A stretch of 64,000 bases of DNA from Vulcanococcus sp. Its GTDB lineage: Bacteria > Cyanobacteriota > Cyanobacteriia > PCC-6307 > Cyanobiaceae. Positions 39,176-51,277 of the stretch are shown in pieces. The stretch covers positions 38,475 to 102,474 of the forward strand of contig JAHUZV010000018.1 in assembly GCA_019264575.1 (NCBI GenBank). The letters are read 5' to 3'. Under the pieces are notes generated by a model. It worked only from the letters and a program-made list of their open reading frames with translations. It did not search any database and was not told the origin of the DNA. A program made the translations under genes and the position numbers. Position 1 is the first letter of the stretch; each line of letters begins with the position of its first letter.

Positions 39176-39190
39176 TCCGCAGGCAACAAC

Positions 39191-39215
39191 AAAAAAGCGC
39201 CCCGGCGGGGGCGCT
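39191..39215 (-). terminator. Rho-independent terminator after atpC
   Basis: Stem AGCGCCCC/GGGGCGCT, loop of 4 nt, and six Ts on the minus strand, 25 bp past the atpC stop. It ends the atpD-atpC transcript before the rhomboid-like gene. Confidence 0.88.
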
Positions 39216-39239
39216 GTCGATCATGAAGCGTGGAGCTGA

Positions 39240-39644
39240 TCAGGCCTTGCTGGCTTGCACGCGGGCGCGGGCACGAGCCAGTTCCTGCTGAGCCTTGATC
39301 TTGTCGGTGCTGGAGGGCTGGCCTTCGAACTTGGCCAGGGCCGCGGTTGCAGCGTCCAGCTCCTTGCTGGCAGCTTCGGCGTTGATGCTGCTGCCGAGCT
39401 CGGCAGCATTGACCAACACCGTCACCTCGTCGGCATCGACTTCGGCAAAACCACCCTGGAGGGCGATGGCCTTCCAGCCATTGCCCTCACGAACCCGCAG
39501 CACACCGAAATCGAGGGCGGTGAGCAGGGAAACGTGTCCGGGAAGAATGCCGAGCTGACCGGTGGTACTGGGCAGGATCACTTCGTCGGCGTTGCCGTCG
39601 AAGACGCTCTGGTCAGGTGCCAGAACGCGGAGGGTGAGAGACAT
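39240..39644 (-). CDS. atpC: F-ATP synthase subunit epsilon
   Basis: Epsilon is the F1 rotor subunit that can inhibit ATP hydrolysis. The 134 residues begin MSLTLRVLAPDQSVFDGNADEVILPSTTGQLGILPGHVSLL, which is the N-terminal beta-sandwich signature, and end in the two-helix domain. It lies 16 bp downstream of atpD. Confidence 0.97.
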   Translation of the reverse strand: MSLTLRVLAPDQSVFDGNADEVILPSTTGQLGILPGHVSLLTALDFGVLRVREGNGWKAIALQGGFAEVDADEVTVLVNAAELGSSINAEAASKELDAATAALAKFEGQPSSTDKIKAQQELARARARVQASKA

Positions 39645-39660
39645 CAGTTAAGACTCCGGA

Positions 39661-41121
<1,461 letters not shown>

Positions 41122-41258
41122 TTATGGGAGAAGTCGCTGGGGACGCGCAGCGGGACTAGACCCGCTCCGAAGCGGCGCAACCTTACCACTGCGTGCCATC
41201 CCCCCGATCGGTTGGGTAGGGCGACATCAGCTGTTCGGTCAACCGCCCCCGTGGACGG

Positions 41259-41288
41259 TTGAACCGCGGTGGGCCGCCCCCATAGCTT
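41259..41288 (+). promoter_or_regulatory. Candidate groES promoter
   Basis: TTGAAC (41259-41264) and TAGCTT (41283-41288) are separated by 18 bp. The expected start point falls inside the CIRCE element, the standard arrangement for HrcA repression. Found by eye. Confidence 0.45.
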
Positions 41289-41313
41289 GGCACTCACGGC
41301 AGGCGAGTGCTAA
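41287..41313 (+). promoter_or_regulatory. CIRCE operator (HrcA-binding site) upstream of groESL
   Basis: TTGGCACTC at 41287-41295, a 9-nt spacer, then GAGTGCTAA at 41305-41313. This is the CIRCE inverted repeat with one A-to-G change in the left arm. It lies 90 bp before the groES ATG and implies HrcA-controlled heat-shock induction of groESL. HrcA itself is not in this window. Confidence 0.92.
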
Positions 41314-41402
41314 CTCCCTCCGCCGGGCGTCTCGACGCCGCGACCCTGGCAGCGTCTCTGGCGCCATGCCAATGGTTTCGCCTTCTTCATCGCATTCCAT
41401 CC

Positions 41403-41714
41403 ATGGCTGCTGTTTCTCTCAGCGTTTCCACCGTCAAGCCCCTCGGCGACCGCATCTTCATCAAGGTGTCGGAGTCTGAGGAGAAAACCGCCGGCGGCAT
41501 CCTTCTGCCTGACACCGCCAAGGAAAAGCCCCAGGTGGGCGAAGTGGTGCAGGTGGGCCCCGGTAAGCGCAACGACGACGGCTCCCGTCAGGCCCCTGAA
41601 GTGAGCATCGGCGACAAGGTGCTCTACAGCAAGTACGCCGGTACCGACATCAAGCTCGGCACCGATGAATACGTGCTGCTGTCCGAGAAGGACATCCTGG
41701 CTGTCGTCAGCTGA
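41403..41714 (+). CDS. groES: Co-chaperonin GroES
   Basis: GroES is the heptameric lid of the chaperonin. From ATG 41403 ([22 protein letters not shown]) it has 103 residues. The mobile loop is [21 protein letters not shown], the roof region includes [11 protein letters not shown], and the end is [14 protein letters not shown]. An upstream in-frame ATG at 41307 lies in the CIRCE region and is not used. It is followed by groEL after 61 bp. Confidence 0.98.
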   Translation: MAAVSLSVSTVKPLGDRIFIKVSESEEKTAGGILLPDTAKEKPQVGEVVQVGPGKRNDDGSRQAPEVSIGDKVLYSKYAGTDIKLGTDEYVLLSEKDILAVVS

Positions 41715-41748
41715 GCGATCGCGCACCGCGATTCCGATTCACTCTTAA

Positions 41749-43407
<1,659 letters not shown>

Positions 43408-43431
43408 TCCAGCGCTCAGCTGAGATGCATC

Positions 43432-43458
43432 AGGAGGGCTTCGGCCCTCCTTTTTTTT
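43432..43458 (+). terminator. Rho-independent terminator after groEL
   Basis: Stem AGGAGGGC/GCCCTCCT with a TTCG tetraloop and eight Ts, 25 bp past the groEL stop. Confidence 0.95.
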
Positions 43459-43514
43459 GTGCCTTGCTGGGGGGTGGAGGCAGGCCATGGAGGCCACCTG
43501 CCAAGTGGGCCAAT

Positions 43515-43531
43515 CTGTTCAATCTGAACAG
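43515..43531. promoter_or_regulatory. 17-bp palindrome upstream of amt, possible operator
   Basis: CTGTTCA-ATC-TGAACAG is a perfect 7-bp inverted repeat with a 3-nt centre. It sits 50 bp before the amt start, where an operator could act. It resembles dimeric regulator sites; the half-site CTGTTC is LexA-like, but the spacing is 17 rather than 16 bp. The regulator is unknown. Confidence 0.4.
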
Positions 43532-43581
43532 TTCCGGGGTTGGCGCTCTGAAAGTGTGGCGATCGCTACGGAAGTTTTCCC

Positions 43582-44937
43582 GTGTTGTTTCGATCGAGGC
43601 CGCAGCGGCTGCTGATCGCTGCCCTGACGGTGCCTGCCCTGCAGCTGGCGATCGGCAGCCTGCTGCCAGCCCATGCAGCTGATGCCGCGGCGCTGAATCC
43701 AGCCGATAACACCTTGGTGCTGATGTCATCGGCGCTGGTGTTGTTGATGACGCCAGGGTTGGCGTTCTTCTACGGCGGCTTTGTGCAGGGCCGCAATGTG
43801 CTCAACACGATGGCGATGAGCTTCGTGATGATGGGCATCGCCACGGTGGTTTGGGCCACTTTTGGGTTCAGCCTGGCCTTTGCCGATGGCGGGGCCTGGC
43901 AGGCCGTGCTGGGCAATCCCCTCCGCTATGCCCTGCTGGAGAACCTGCCGCCCAGCTGGGAGCCGCTAGCCATTCCAGGCCTCAGCTTTGCGTTGTTCCA
44001 GGGCATGTTCGCGATCATCACGCCGGCCTTGATCTCCGGCGCTCTGGTGGAGCGGATCAGTTTCCGGTTCTGGTGCCTGTTTACCCCGATCTGGCTGCTG
44101 CTGGTCTACGCACCTCTGGCTCACATGGTGTGGGGCGGAGGATTGCTCGGCAAAGATCTCGATTTCGCCGGTGGCACGGTGGTGCACATCAGTTCCGGTG
44201 TGTCTGCCCTGGTGCTGGCGGCGTTGATCGGCGCCCGCCGGCAGTGGCCGGCCTCCGTGCGTCCGCCCCACGACGTGACACAGATCCTGCTGGGCACCGG
44301 CCTGTTGTGGTTCGGCTGGTTTGGCTTCAACGGCGGCAGTCAGCTCACGGTGGCTGGCGCCGAGCTGCCGTTCACTACCACCCATGTGGCGGCGGCGGCC
44401 GGGCTGGTGGCGTGGTCGCTGCTGGAAACCTGGCGCGATGGTAAACCCACGGCGGTGGGCATGGCCACCGGTGCGGTGGGCGGGTTGGTGGGGATCACTC
44501 CCGCTGCAGGCTTTGTCACCGTGGGATCGGCCCTGGCCATCGGCGCGCTCACCAGCCTGCTGTGCTTCATCTCCGTGCAGGTCAAGGTGAAACTGCGCTT
44601 CGATGATTCCCTCGACACCTATGCCGTGCATGGGGTGGGCGGCACCGCCGGTGCGCTGCTCACGGGTGTGTTTGCCAACGCCGAGCTGATCGCCGCCCAC
44701 CCTGCGGGTGAAGTGTTGGCCCAACAAGGGCGTGCCGCGTTGGTGCTCGGTCAGCTGCAGGCGGTTCTGGTGGCTTACGGCTTAGCGGGCCTGGGCACGT
44801 TGCTGATCGCCGCTGTGTTGCGCGGCATGGGTGTTCGTTTCCGGGTGAGCGAAAACGCAGAAAACCTCGGGGTGGATGTGGCTGAACACGGCGAAGAAGC
44901 GTATGCCGAGCGCGTCGGCTCTCCTCAGCTGTTCTGA
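43582..44937 (+). CDS. amt: Ammonium transporter Amt
   Basis: Amt proteins carry ammonium or NH3 across the membrane. The 451 residues from GTG 43582 start with a signal-like segment (LLIAALTVPALQLAIGSLLPAHA) and then have eleven spans. Signature regions are MSSALVLLMTPGLAFFYGGFVQGRNVLN and DFAGGTVVHISSGVSALVLAALIG (pore His), plus YAVHGVGGTAGALLTG. The C-terminal cytoplasmic tail (FRVSENAENLGVDVAEHGEEAY) carries the conserved gating segment that interacts with PII in other bacteria. The gene has its own start region after the groEL terminator. Confidence 0.95.
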   Translation: MLFRSRPQRLLIAALTVPALQLAIGSLLPAHAADAAALNPADNTLVLMSSALVLLMTPGLAFFYGGFVQGRNVLNTMAMSFVMMGIATVVWATFGFSLAFADGGAWQAVLGNPLRYALLENLPPSWEPLAIPGLSFALFQGMFAIITPALISGALVERISFRFWCLFTPIWLLLVYAPLAHMVWGGGLLGKDLDFAGGTVVHISSGVSALVLAALIGARRQWPASVRPPHDVTQILLGTGLLWFGWFGFNGGSQLTVAGAELPFTTTHVAAAAGLVAWSLLETWRDGKPTAVGMATGAVGGLVGITPAAGFVTVGSALAIGALTSLLCFISVQVKVKLRFDDSLDTYAVHGVGGTAGALLTGVFANAELIAAHPAGEVLAQQGRAALVLGQLQAVLVAYGLAGLGTLLIAAVLRGMGVRFRVSENAENLGVDVAEHGEEAYAERVGSPQLF

Positions 44938-44955
44938 CCATCCACGAGGCCGGCG

Positions 44956-45441
44956 TCAGCCGGCCTGAGGTTTGAAGGTGAGCGCAACGCCGTTGTTGCA
45001 GTAGCGCTTGCCGGTGGGTTTGGGGCCGTCATCAAACACGTGCCCCTGATGGCCGCCGCAGCGTTTGCAGTGGTATTCGGTGCGCGGCACGATCAGCTTG
45101 AAATCGATCTTGGTGCCGATCGCTTTTGGCAGGGGCTGCCAGAAGCTGGGCCAGCCGGTGCCGCTGTCGTATTTGGCTTTGGAGCTGAACAGGGGCAGAT
45201 CACAGCCTGCGCAGTGGAAGGTGCCGGCGCGCTTTTCGTTATTGAGCGGGCTGCTGAAGGGCCGCTCGGTGCCTTCCTTGCGCAGCACTTGGTAAGCGGC
45301 TGGGCTCAGGCGTCGCTTCCACTCCGCATCGCTGAGGTTCCATTTCGGGTCAGCCGCCTCAGAGGCTGCTTCAGCCGCGCTGGCGCCCAGCATCGGGCTG
45401 AACAGAGCCGTGAGGCTCGCCAGAAAGCTGCGGCGGGGCAT
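44956..45441 (-). CDS. msrB: Peptide methionine-R-sulfoxide reductase MsrB, exported
   Basis: MsrB reduces methionine-R-sulfoxide in oxidised proteins. The product (161 aa from ATG 45441) has an N-terminal Tat-like signal (MPRRSFLASLTALFSP then Ala-rich AAEA), so it is likely exported to the periplasm or thylakoid lumen. Zinc cysteines are C77/C80 and C125/C128; the catalytic Cys148 lies in KRYCNNGVAL. The family core GTGWPSFWQPL is intact. The ORF track's earlier TTG start is less likely. Confidence 0.95.
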   Translation of the reverse strand: MPRRSFLASLTALFSPMLGASAAEAASEAADPKWNLSDAEWKRRLSPAAYQVLRKEGTERPFSSPLNNEKRAGTFHCAGCDLPLFSSKAKYDSGTGWPSFWQPLPKAIGTKIDFKLIVPRTEYHCKRCGGHQGHVFDDGPKPTGKRYCNNGVALTFKPQAG

Positions 45442-45487
45442 TGTCAAGGTGCGGATCGGTAGAGCTGTGGTGTGACCAGGGATTTGA

Positions 45488-45721
45488 TCAGAGCTTGAAC
45501 CAGCCGGCGCTCAGGGCTGTGGCCAGACCAAGAAACACCGCGAGCAGGGTCCAGGTGATGCGGTTCAGCGTGGCCTCGGCACTGCGGGCGCTGCTGAACA
45601 TCGAGCTGCCGCTGGAGGCCAGGCCGCCCATGCCATCGCCCTTGGGGCTGTGCAACAACACGCTGATCATCAGCAGCACGCCGCTGGCCAGCCAGATCCA
45701 GGTGAAAACGGTTTGGAGCAT
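45488..45721 (-). CDS. secG: Protein translocase subunit SecG
   Basis: SecG is a small partner of SecYE. The 77 residues have two membrane spans (TVFTWIWLASGVLLMISVLLH and ITWTLLAVFLGLATALS) joined by a Gly/Ser-rich cytoplasmic loop GDGMGGLASSGSSMFSS, which is the family signature. It lies 22 bp downstream of gpmI in the same direction. Confidence 0.93.
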   Translation of the reverse strand: MLQTVFTWIWLASGVLLMISVLLHSPKGDGMGGLASSGSSMFSSARSAEATLNRITWTLLAVFLGLATALSAGWFKL

Positions 45722-45743
45722 GGCGGAAGCCTAAAGGGCCGGA

Positions 45744-47399
45744 TCAGACTCCCAGCGTCTGAGGAATCCGATTGGGTACCGCCGGGCTGCCCAACGGCAC
45801 CACCAGAGAGGTGCCGGTCATGCGGGCTGGTTGGGGCAAGCCCAGAATTTCGAGCAGCGTGGGGGCGATATCGGCGAGGCCACCGCCGCTGCGCAGCTCC
45901 ACGGCATTGCCATGGCCGGGCAGTTTGCGCTTTTCGCCTTCCACCAGGATCACCGGCACCGGATTGGTGGTGTGGGCGGTCCAGGGCCGGCCATCCGGGC
46001 CTTCCATCAATTCGGCGTTGCCATGGTCGGCTGTTACCAGCAGCGTGCCGCCCATGCGGTTCGTGGCTTCCAGCAGGCGGCCCACGCTTTGATCAACCGT
46101 GTGGATGGCGTCGATCGTGGCGTTCATCTCGCCGGTGTGGCCCACCATGTCGGGGTTGGCGTAGTTGATCACCACCAAGGCGTAGATGCCCTTGTTGATG
46201 GCAGCAATGCAGTGGTCGGTGAGCTGCTCGGCCGACATCGCCGGGGCTTGGTCGTAGGTGGCCACGCGGGGAGAGGGCACCAGGTGGCGGTCTTCACCGG
46301 GATAGGGCTGCTCGATGCCACCGTTCATGAAATAGGTGACGTGCGGATACTTCTCGGTTTCGGCGGTGCGGAACTGGCGCAAGCCTGACTCCGACACCAC
46401 CTGGCCGAGCAGGCCATCGAGGGATTCCGGCGGGAAAGCCACTGCCACCGGTAGCCCGGCTTCGTATTGGGTGAAGGTGACGACGGCTAGGTCGTCGATG
46501 GGATCGCGCTGGAAGTCGTTGAACTCGCTCAGCACCAGCGCACGGATGATCTGGCGAACCCGATCGGGCCGGAAGTTGAAGCACACCACACCATCGCCCG
46601 GGGCGATGCAGCCCGGGTTGAGCCGTGTGGGCTCGATGAACTCATCGGTGATGCCATTGGCGTAAGCGCTCTCGAGCACCTCGAGAGCGGATTGAGCCTC
46701 AGCGGGGCCGTCGTTGCAAAGCAGGCGGTAAGCCTTTTCGGTGCGATCCCAGCGGTTGTCGCGGTCCATGGCCCAGTAGCGGCCACAGATGGTGCTGATG
46801 CTGCCAACGCCGGCCTTGCGGATCTGGGCTTCGATCGTGTTCAGGTAGCCCGGTGCGCTCTGGGTGGGGGTGTCGCGACCATCGGTGATCACATGCACGC
46901 ACACCTGCTTGAGGCCGCGCCCAGCGGCCCACTGGAGCAAGCCGCCGAGATGATCGATATGGCTGTGAACGCCGCCATCGGAGCAGAGGCCGATGAGGTG
47001 GAGCGTCTTGCCGCTGGCCACAAGGCGATCAGCGAGGGCGTTGAGCTCTGGGTTGTCGTTGATGCTGCCGTCGCGAACGGCCTGACTGATCCGTACCAGC
47101 TCCTGGCGGATCACACGTCCGGCGCCGATGGTGAGGTGCCCTACCTCCGAGTTACCCATTTGATCGTCGGGCAGGCCCACATCCGCGCCACTGGCCTCAA
47201 TCAAGGTGTGGGGGTAGGCGTGCCAGAGGGCATCCATCACCGGGGTGTCTGCAGCCCGGATGGCGTTATGAGCGTCGTCGTGGCGGTAGCCCCAACCATC
47301 AAGGATGCACAACACAACCGGCGCAACACTGCCGAGTTGTGACGCGCCTCCGTAACCGTTCGTCGGTTGCTCTTGATCGGTCGACGGTGAAGCTGTCAC
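45744..47399 (-). CDS. gpmI: 2,3-bisphosphoglycerate-independent phosphoglycerate mutase
   Basis: GpmI interconverts 3- and 2-phosphoglycerate in glycolysis and gluconeogenesis using two manganese ions. The product has 551 residues from GTG 47399 ([12 protein letters not shown]). The N-terminal metal site is CILDGWGYR, the phosphorylated serine is in [19 protein letters not shown], and the later metal site is in [13 protein letters not shown]. About 35 residues before the catalytic core are an Ala/Ser-rich extension. It is followed by secG. Confidence 0.95.
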   Translation of the reverse strand: MTASPSTDQEQPTNGYGGASQLGSVAPVVLCILDGWGYRHDDAHNAIRAADTPVMDALWHAYPHTLIEASGADVGLPDDQMGNSEVGHLTIGAGRVIRQELVRISQAVRDGSINDNPELNALADRLVASGKTLHLIGLCSDGGVHSHIDHLGGLLQWAAGRGLKQVCVHVITDGRDTPTQSAPGYLNTIEAQIRKAGVGSISTICGRYWAMDRDNRWDRTEKAYRLLCNDGPAEAQSALEVLESAYANGITDEFIEPTRLNPGCIAPGDGVVCFNFRPDRVRQIIRALVLSEFNDFQRDPIDDLAVVTFTQYEAGLPVAVAFPPESLDGLLGQVVSESGLRQFRTAETEKYPHVTYFMNGGIEQPYPGEDRHLVPSPRVATYDQAPAMSAEQLTDHCIAAINKGIYALVVINYANPDMVGHTGEMNATIDAIHTVDQSVGRLLEATNRMGGTLLVTADHGNAELMEGPDGRPWTAHTTNPVPVILVEGEKRKLPGHGNAVELRSGGGLADIAPTLLEILGLPQPARMTGTSLVVPLGSPAVPNRIPQTLGV

Positions 47400-47539
47400 C
47401 CGGGGAACCCTGCCTCTCCGCAACGCCTTCTCAGTCCAACCTACCCTGCGCCTAGGGCCGATCCAGTTGTGATCCCGCCTGCGTCAGCTTTTGGCCACAC
47501 CCGCTGATCCCGGTACCATCGGCGCCCGCCGGAGCCTGT

Positions 47540-48082
47540 ATGTCCGCCGATCGCATGGAGATCCTCTCGGCCGACGAGCTGGGGCGGACGCTCAATCGCC
47601 TCGCCTCCCAGGTGCTGGAGAGCGTGGCCGACAGTCAGCAGCTGGTGCTGGTTGGCATTCCCACGCGTGGGGTGGCCCTGGCGGAGGTGTTGGCCCAACG
47701 GCTTGAGGCCCTGTGCGGCCATCCGATTGCCTGCGGCAGCCTCGATCCCACCTTCCATCGCGACGATCTCGCGCGCATCGGTACCCGGCTGGCAACCCCC
47801 ACCCAGCTGCCTGCCGATCTGGAGGGGCGCGATCTGGTTCTGGTGGATGACGTGATCTTTACCGGCCGCACCGTGCGCGCGGCCCTCGAGGCGTTACAGG
47901 CCTGGGGGCGGCCCCGGCGGGTGCGGCTGCTGGTGATGGTGGATCGCGGCCATCGCGAGCTGCCGATCCAGCCTGATTTCTGCGGACGGGTGGTCCCCAC
48001 CAGTCGTCAGGAGGTGATTGCCCTGTGCCTCCAGACGATCGATCAGGAGGAGGGCGTGTTTCTGATCAAGGAAGCCGGCTGA
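47540..48082 (+). CDS. pyrR: PyrR bifunctional protein (pyrimidine regulator/uracil phosphoribosyltransferase)
   Basis: PyrR is a PRT-fold protein; in Bacillus it binds pyrimidine mRNA leaders, and many homologues have UPRTase activity. The 180 residues include the PRPP-binding motif DLVLVDDVIFTGRTVRAALEAL near residue 99, and the terminal EEGVFLIK. No pyr operon is visible nearby, so an enzymatic or trans-acting role is more likely; that is inference. It is divergent from gpmI. Confidence 0.9.
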   Translation: MSADRMEILSADELGRTLNRLASQVLESVADSQQLVLVGIPTRGVALAEVLAQRLEALCGHPIACGSLDPTFHRDDLARIGTRLATPTQLPADLEGRDLVLVDDVIFTGRTVRAALEALQAWGRPRRVRLLVMVDRGHRELPIQPDFCGRVVPTSRQEVIALCLQTIDQEEGVFLIKEAG

Positions 48083-48105
48083 ACGCACGCCGGCTGGGCC
48101 TGGGA

Positions 48106-48327
48106 TCAGGCTGCAGGCTCGAGCTCGTCGGGGCGGAAGTGGGCGCGAAAACGGCCGAACGCCACGATCACCGGCATGGTGGGGCTGATGGTGCGGCCCT
48201 TGTAGTCGTTGAGCACCTGGAACACCTCACCCTGCTGGCCCTTGAGATCGAAGGCCTGGCCGCGATGCTCGGGATGGTGGAAGACCACCACGCTCTGGCT
48301 CACCTTGACCTGATCTCCTGCCTGCAT
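48106..48327 (-). CDS. ftrV: Ferredoxin-thioredoxin reductase variable chain
   Basis: FtrV is the small SH3-like subunit that clamps the catalytic chain of ferredoxin-thioredoxin reductase, which activates Calvin cycle enzymes in light. The 73 residues from ATG 48327 (MQAGDQVKV) contain VVVFHHPEHRGQAFDLKGQQGEV and VIVAFGRFRAHFRPDELE, both typical of the family. A start nine codons earlier adds a Pro/Ser-rich leader. Stands alone. Confidence 0.95.
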   Translation of the reverse strand: MQAGDQVKVSQSVVVFHHPEHRGQAFDLKGQQGEVFQVLNDYKGRTISPTMPVIVAFGRFRAHFRPDELEPAA

Positions 48328-48368
48328 CGAGGGCGATGGCGATGGGTGCACCATCCTGTCACGCGTGA

Positions 48369-49202
48369 TCAGCGGCGACAGGCGGTTTCCGGGCCAGCCT
48401 CCACCACGCGCCCGCCCAACTCACGGCAGGCCGCGCTGAAGGCCTGCCAGTCGTCCATGCCCTGGGCCAGCTTCTGGGTGATCAGGTCGTTGAGCCGTTC
48501 AGCCGGCACGTTTGAGCTCAAGGAGCCGCCGTGCACATCGTGCTCGCGTTGCTCGCCGCTGCGCAGTCCTTCGATGCCCTGTTCCACCTGGCGGCGCAAC
48601 GGCGCTGATTGCTGCTTCCACCAGGGGTGTTCGATCCGGTTGAGCGCGTCGAGGGCTTCCCACCAGCGCTTCTGCGGGATCAGCTGCTCCGCCCGCTGCT
48701 TGAGGAATTTCTGGCGGTTCCAGTCTTCGCTGAGCTGATCGCCCAGGGCAGTGCCGCCGGCGTTGTGGGCGGCATTGAGAGCAGTGAGCAGTTTCAGGGC
48801 TTCCTCCAGCCGGCCCTCGCGATAAAGATTCAGCGCCCGGGTTTCGAGCTGTTGCTGCCAGCTGAGCAGCTGCTGCTGATCGGCGGGGGTGCTGGTGCCT
48901 GAATTCACCAGTTGCAGCTGCAATTTCAGGGCTTCGGCCCAGGCGCCCTTGCGCCAGAGCTCTTCAGCCTTGAGGCGCCGGCAGCGGCCCTGCTCCAGCG
49001 GCGCCTTGCCCCCCAGCCAGCGCAGCGCGGCCAGTTGTTCGCCGTAGCTCAGGCAGTCGTCGAGGCGGCCTTGGGCAGCGGCCTGCTCGAGGCGCTCCGG
49101 CAGCTGCTTCTCCCACCAGTAGGCGGAGCCCACGCCAGCAGCCACCAGGCCAAGGGTGAGCACCAGCCAGAAACGCGGGAGCCGGTGCCGGCGGATGGCC
49201 AA
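48369..49202 (-). CDS. Single-span helical membrane protein
   Basis: The 277-residue product has a membrane span at residues 11-30 (FWLVLTLGLVAAGVGSAYWW) and then a long Leu/Gln/Ala-rich helical region with TPR-like repeats (DCLSYGEQLAALRWLGG, AWAEALKLQLQLVNSG, REGRLEEALKLLTALN, WWEALDALNRIEHPWW). Such helical-hairpin domains bind protein partners. It lies 82 bp downstream of an Hsp70-like gene in the same direction and may be its membrane anchor. Not recognised as a named family. Confidence 0.65.
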   Translation of the reverse strand: MAIRRHRLPRFWLVLTLGLVAAGVGSAYWWEKQLPERLEQAAAQGRLDDCLSYGEQLAALRWLGGKAPLEQGRCRRLKAEELWRKGAWAEALKLQLQLVNSGTSTPADQQQLLSWQQQLETRALNLYREGRLEEALKLLTALNAAHNAGGTALGDQLSEDWNRQKFLKQRAEQLIPQKRWWEALDALNRIEHPWWKQQSAPLRRQVEQGIEGLRSGEQREHDVHGGSLSSNVPAERLNDLITQKLAQGMDDWQAFSAACRELGGRVVEAGPETACRR

Positions 49203-49284
49203 GGGGAAGCCCGATCAATCCATCCGTTCTATGGATCGATGCTGCCTGGATCACTCGATCGGGTGCAGCCCTGCAGCCGTCACG

Positions 49285-50874
49285 TCAGCGCACGCTGCCC
49301 AGCCGTTGCTGCGGAACGGGCTGATCGCTGCTCAGATCACGCCCCTCCACAGTGAGATCGCCGCGGCTGTTGATGGCAAAGCGCAGCTCCAGCCGATCGC
49401 TGCCCGGTTCGCCGGCCGGTGTGAGCGGAATCGGAGCGGGCTGCTGGGGCCAGGCTTCCACCGCTGCCGTGCCGGCGCTCTGGCGCCGCAGCACCGGCAG
49501 ACCGTTCACAAACACCACCTCACTGCGCTCTTCAGCCTGGGGTTCACCCAGCACGAGCTCCAGCTCGGTTTGCTGGGGGCGGCTGCAGCCGATGCGCAGG
49601 GTGAGGGGCTGTTCGCTGGGCCAGGGTTGACCGGGCAGAAACAGCGGATGCCAGCGGTGCTCGGCGCTGCGCTGATCCCAGCAGCGCAGCGACACCCCGC
49701 GCTGCAGCACATCTTTCACCGTGACGCCCGGGGTGAGCCGCAGCGCCCCGAGGGCCACCGCCTCCACGGGGCGCTCGAGCCGCAGCGGCACCTGGGGCAA
49801 CCGCTCCTGCAGCCAGGCCCGGATCAGCGGCAGCCGGCTGCTGCCTCCCACGGGCAGCACGGCATCGATCTGCTCGGGCTCCACGCCGCAGCTCCTGGCG
49901 GCGGCCAGCACCTGCTCCAGCAGGTCATCGAGCAGCGCCACCAGCTGCCGCTCCCGCAACAGCTCCTCCAGCTCGCGGCGGCTGAGGCGCAGTTCGAGGG
50001 GCCGCTCACCAGGGCCTGGGCTCCACAGAACCAGTGCCTCCTCGGCATCGCTGAGTTCGCACTTCAGCCGCTCGCAGCAGTGCAGCAGGGAGGCGGTGGT
50101 GGGATCCACGCCCCGCAGGGCGCCGCCGCGCTCCACCTGATCGGCCGCAATCCAGCGATCGAGATCCCGCCCTCCCACGGCCAGGCCTGCCTTGCCGAGC
50201 ACCCGGGCGGTGCGCAGGCTCTGGCGGCTGGCACTGAGATCGCGGCCGCCGAACCGCAGCAACTGGGCAATCGGCGCCGCTTTGCCCTCGCCACCTTCCA
50301 GAGCCACCAGCGACAGATCCGTGGTGCCGCCGCCCACATCAATCACCAGCACCCGGCTGCCCGGCGGCAGCCCCGCTCCAATCGCCGCTGCCGTGGGTTC
50401 ATCCACCAGGGCGATCTCCGGCACGTCCAGCTGGCTGGTGGCCTCCAGCAGCCATTGGCGGTAGCCCCGGTAGCTGTCGATCGGGGCGGTGAGCACGAGC
50501 CGCTGGGGCTGCAGCTGCTCCGGCAGGCGCTGCCAGATCTGCTCCAGCAACAGCTGGCCGCTCTGCTCCGGGCTGAGCCAGCCGGTATCAGGCTCCGTGT
50601 CCGGCTCTGTGCCTGGTTCGGCGCCGATGCGGCGTTTGAAGTCGCGGTGCAGGCCGGCTCCACCCTGCTCAAGCAGGCCGGCCTCAATCACCTGCCGGCC
50701 GATCAGCGGCTGGCTTGAGCTGGCTTGCTGCAGCCAGATCAGGCTGGGCACCACGCTGGGGTCGCTGGTGCTGATCGGCGTGAGATCGAGCAGCGTGGGG
50801 GCGGCATCGCCACTGCCTTGGTAGGCCACCACGGTGGTGGTGCTGCCCAGGTCGATGGCAAGGGTGCCGGCCAC
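49285..50874 (-). CDS. Hsp70-family ATPase-like protein with divergent C-terminal domain
   Basis: The 529-residue protein has an Hsp70-type nucleotide-binding domain (residues 1-355): IDLGSTTTVVAYQ (phosphate 1), VLVIDVGGGTTDLSLVAL (phosphate 2) and VLPVGGSSRLPLIRAWL. Residues 360-529 resemble a beta-rich substrate-binding domain (VKDVLQRGVSLRCW) but lack the long helical lid and EEVD or MMxxL end of DnaK. It is shorter than DnaK (about 630 aa) and is probably a specialised chaperone paralogue. A possible partner membrane protein follows. Not the main dnaK. Confidence 0.8.
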   Translation of the reverse strand: MAGTLAIDLGSTTTVVAYQGSGDAAPTLLDLTPISTSDPSVVPSLIWLQQASSSQPLIGRQVIEAGLLEQGGAGLHRDFKRRIGAEPGTEPDTEPDTGWLSPEQSGQLLLEQIWQRLPEQLQPQRLVLTAPIDSYRGYRQWLLEATSQLDVPEIALVDEPTAAAIGAGLPPGSRVLVIDVGGGTTDLSLVALEGGEGKAAPIAQLLRFGGRDLSASRQSLRTARVLGKAGLAVGGRDLDRWIAADQVERGGALRGVDPTTASLLHCCERLKCELSDAEEALVLWSPGPGERPLELRLSRRELEELLRERQLVALLDDLLEQVLAAARSCGVEPEQIDAVLPVGGSSRLPLIRAWLQERLPQVPLRLERPVEAVALGALRLTPGVTVKDVLQRGVSLRCWDQRSAEHRWHPLFLPGQPWPSEQPLTLRIGCSRPQQTELELVLGEPQAEERSEVVFVNGLPVLRRQSAGTAAVEAWPQQPAPIPLTPAGEPGSDRLELRFAINSRGDLTVEGRDLSSDQPVPQQRLGSVR

Positions 50875-50968
50875 GGATGAAAGCTGAAGGGATCACAACG
50901 CCCCTGAGCGTGGCGCAGTCTTCGCCTGCATGGTGAGACCAGTGGGTCTCCGGGAGGCGGAAGGGGCG

Positions 50969-51274
50969 ATGGAGCGTGTGATCCAGGCCGTGTTGTCGTT
51001 CTATCGAGAGGATCCCGAGCTCTTGCGGCGCCTGGATCCGCTGCGGGCCTGCCGGGTGTCTCGCGGTTGGAGCGGCCTGCGGATCGAATGCCGCGACTGC
51101 GCCCACCGGGCTGTGGTCTGCCGCGTGGTGGAGCTGTTGCGGCCGCCGCTGGAAGCCCTGGCGTTGGTGCGGGAGATCCGCTTGCTGGCTCCGGGTGCTG
51201 AGCCCTTGGTGTTCCCGGTGAGTGTGCCGTTGCCCAGCAGCCTGCTGACCTACGATGAGTCGATTGGCGATTAG
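50969..51274 (+). CDS. Conserved hypothetical protein upstream of rpoZ
   Basis: From ATG 50969 (MERVIQAVLSFYREDPELLRRLDPL) the product has 101 residues, with a GGAGG-like sequence at about 50953 as ribosome site. It has a Cys-containing segment (IECRDCAHRAVVCRVV) and a C-terminal region (PLVFPVSVPLPSSLLTY). Three bp separate it from rpoZ, so it is probably cotranscribed with it and DUF1818. An upstream GTG/ATG at 50930 would extend it by 13 residues. No family assigned. Confidence 0.65.
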   Translation: MERVIQAVLSFYREDPELLRRLDPLRACRVSRGWSGLRIECRDCAHRAVVCRVVELLRPPLEALALVREIRLLAPGAEPLVFPVSVPLPSSLLTYDESIGD

Positions 51275-51277
51275 TTC

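Noticed and set aside
43556-43569. GTG-N8-TAC before amt as an NtcA box
   Set aside because: The N8 is GCGATCGC, a HIP1 octamer, and the site is only 12 bp from the start codon, which leaves no room for a -10.
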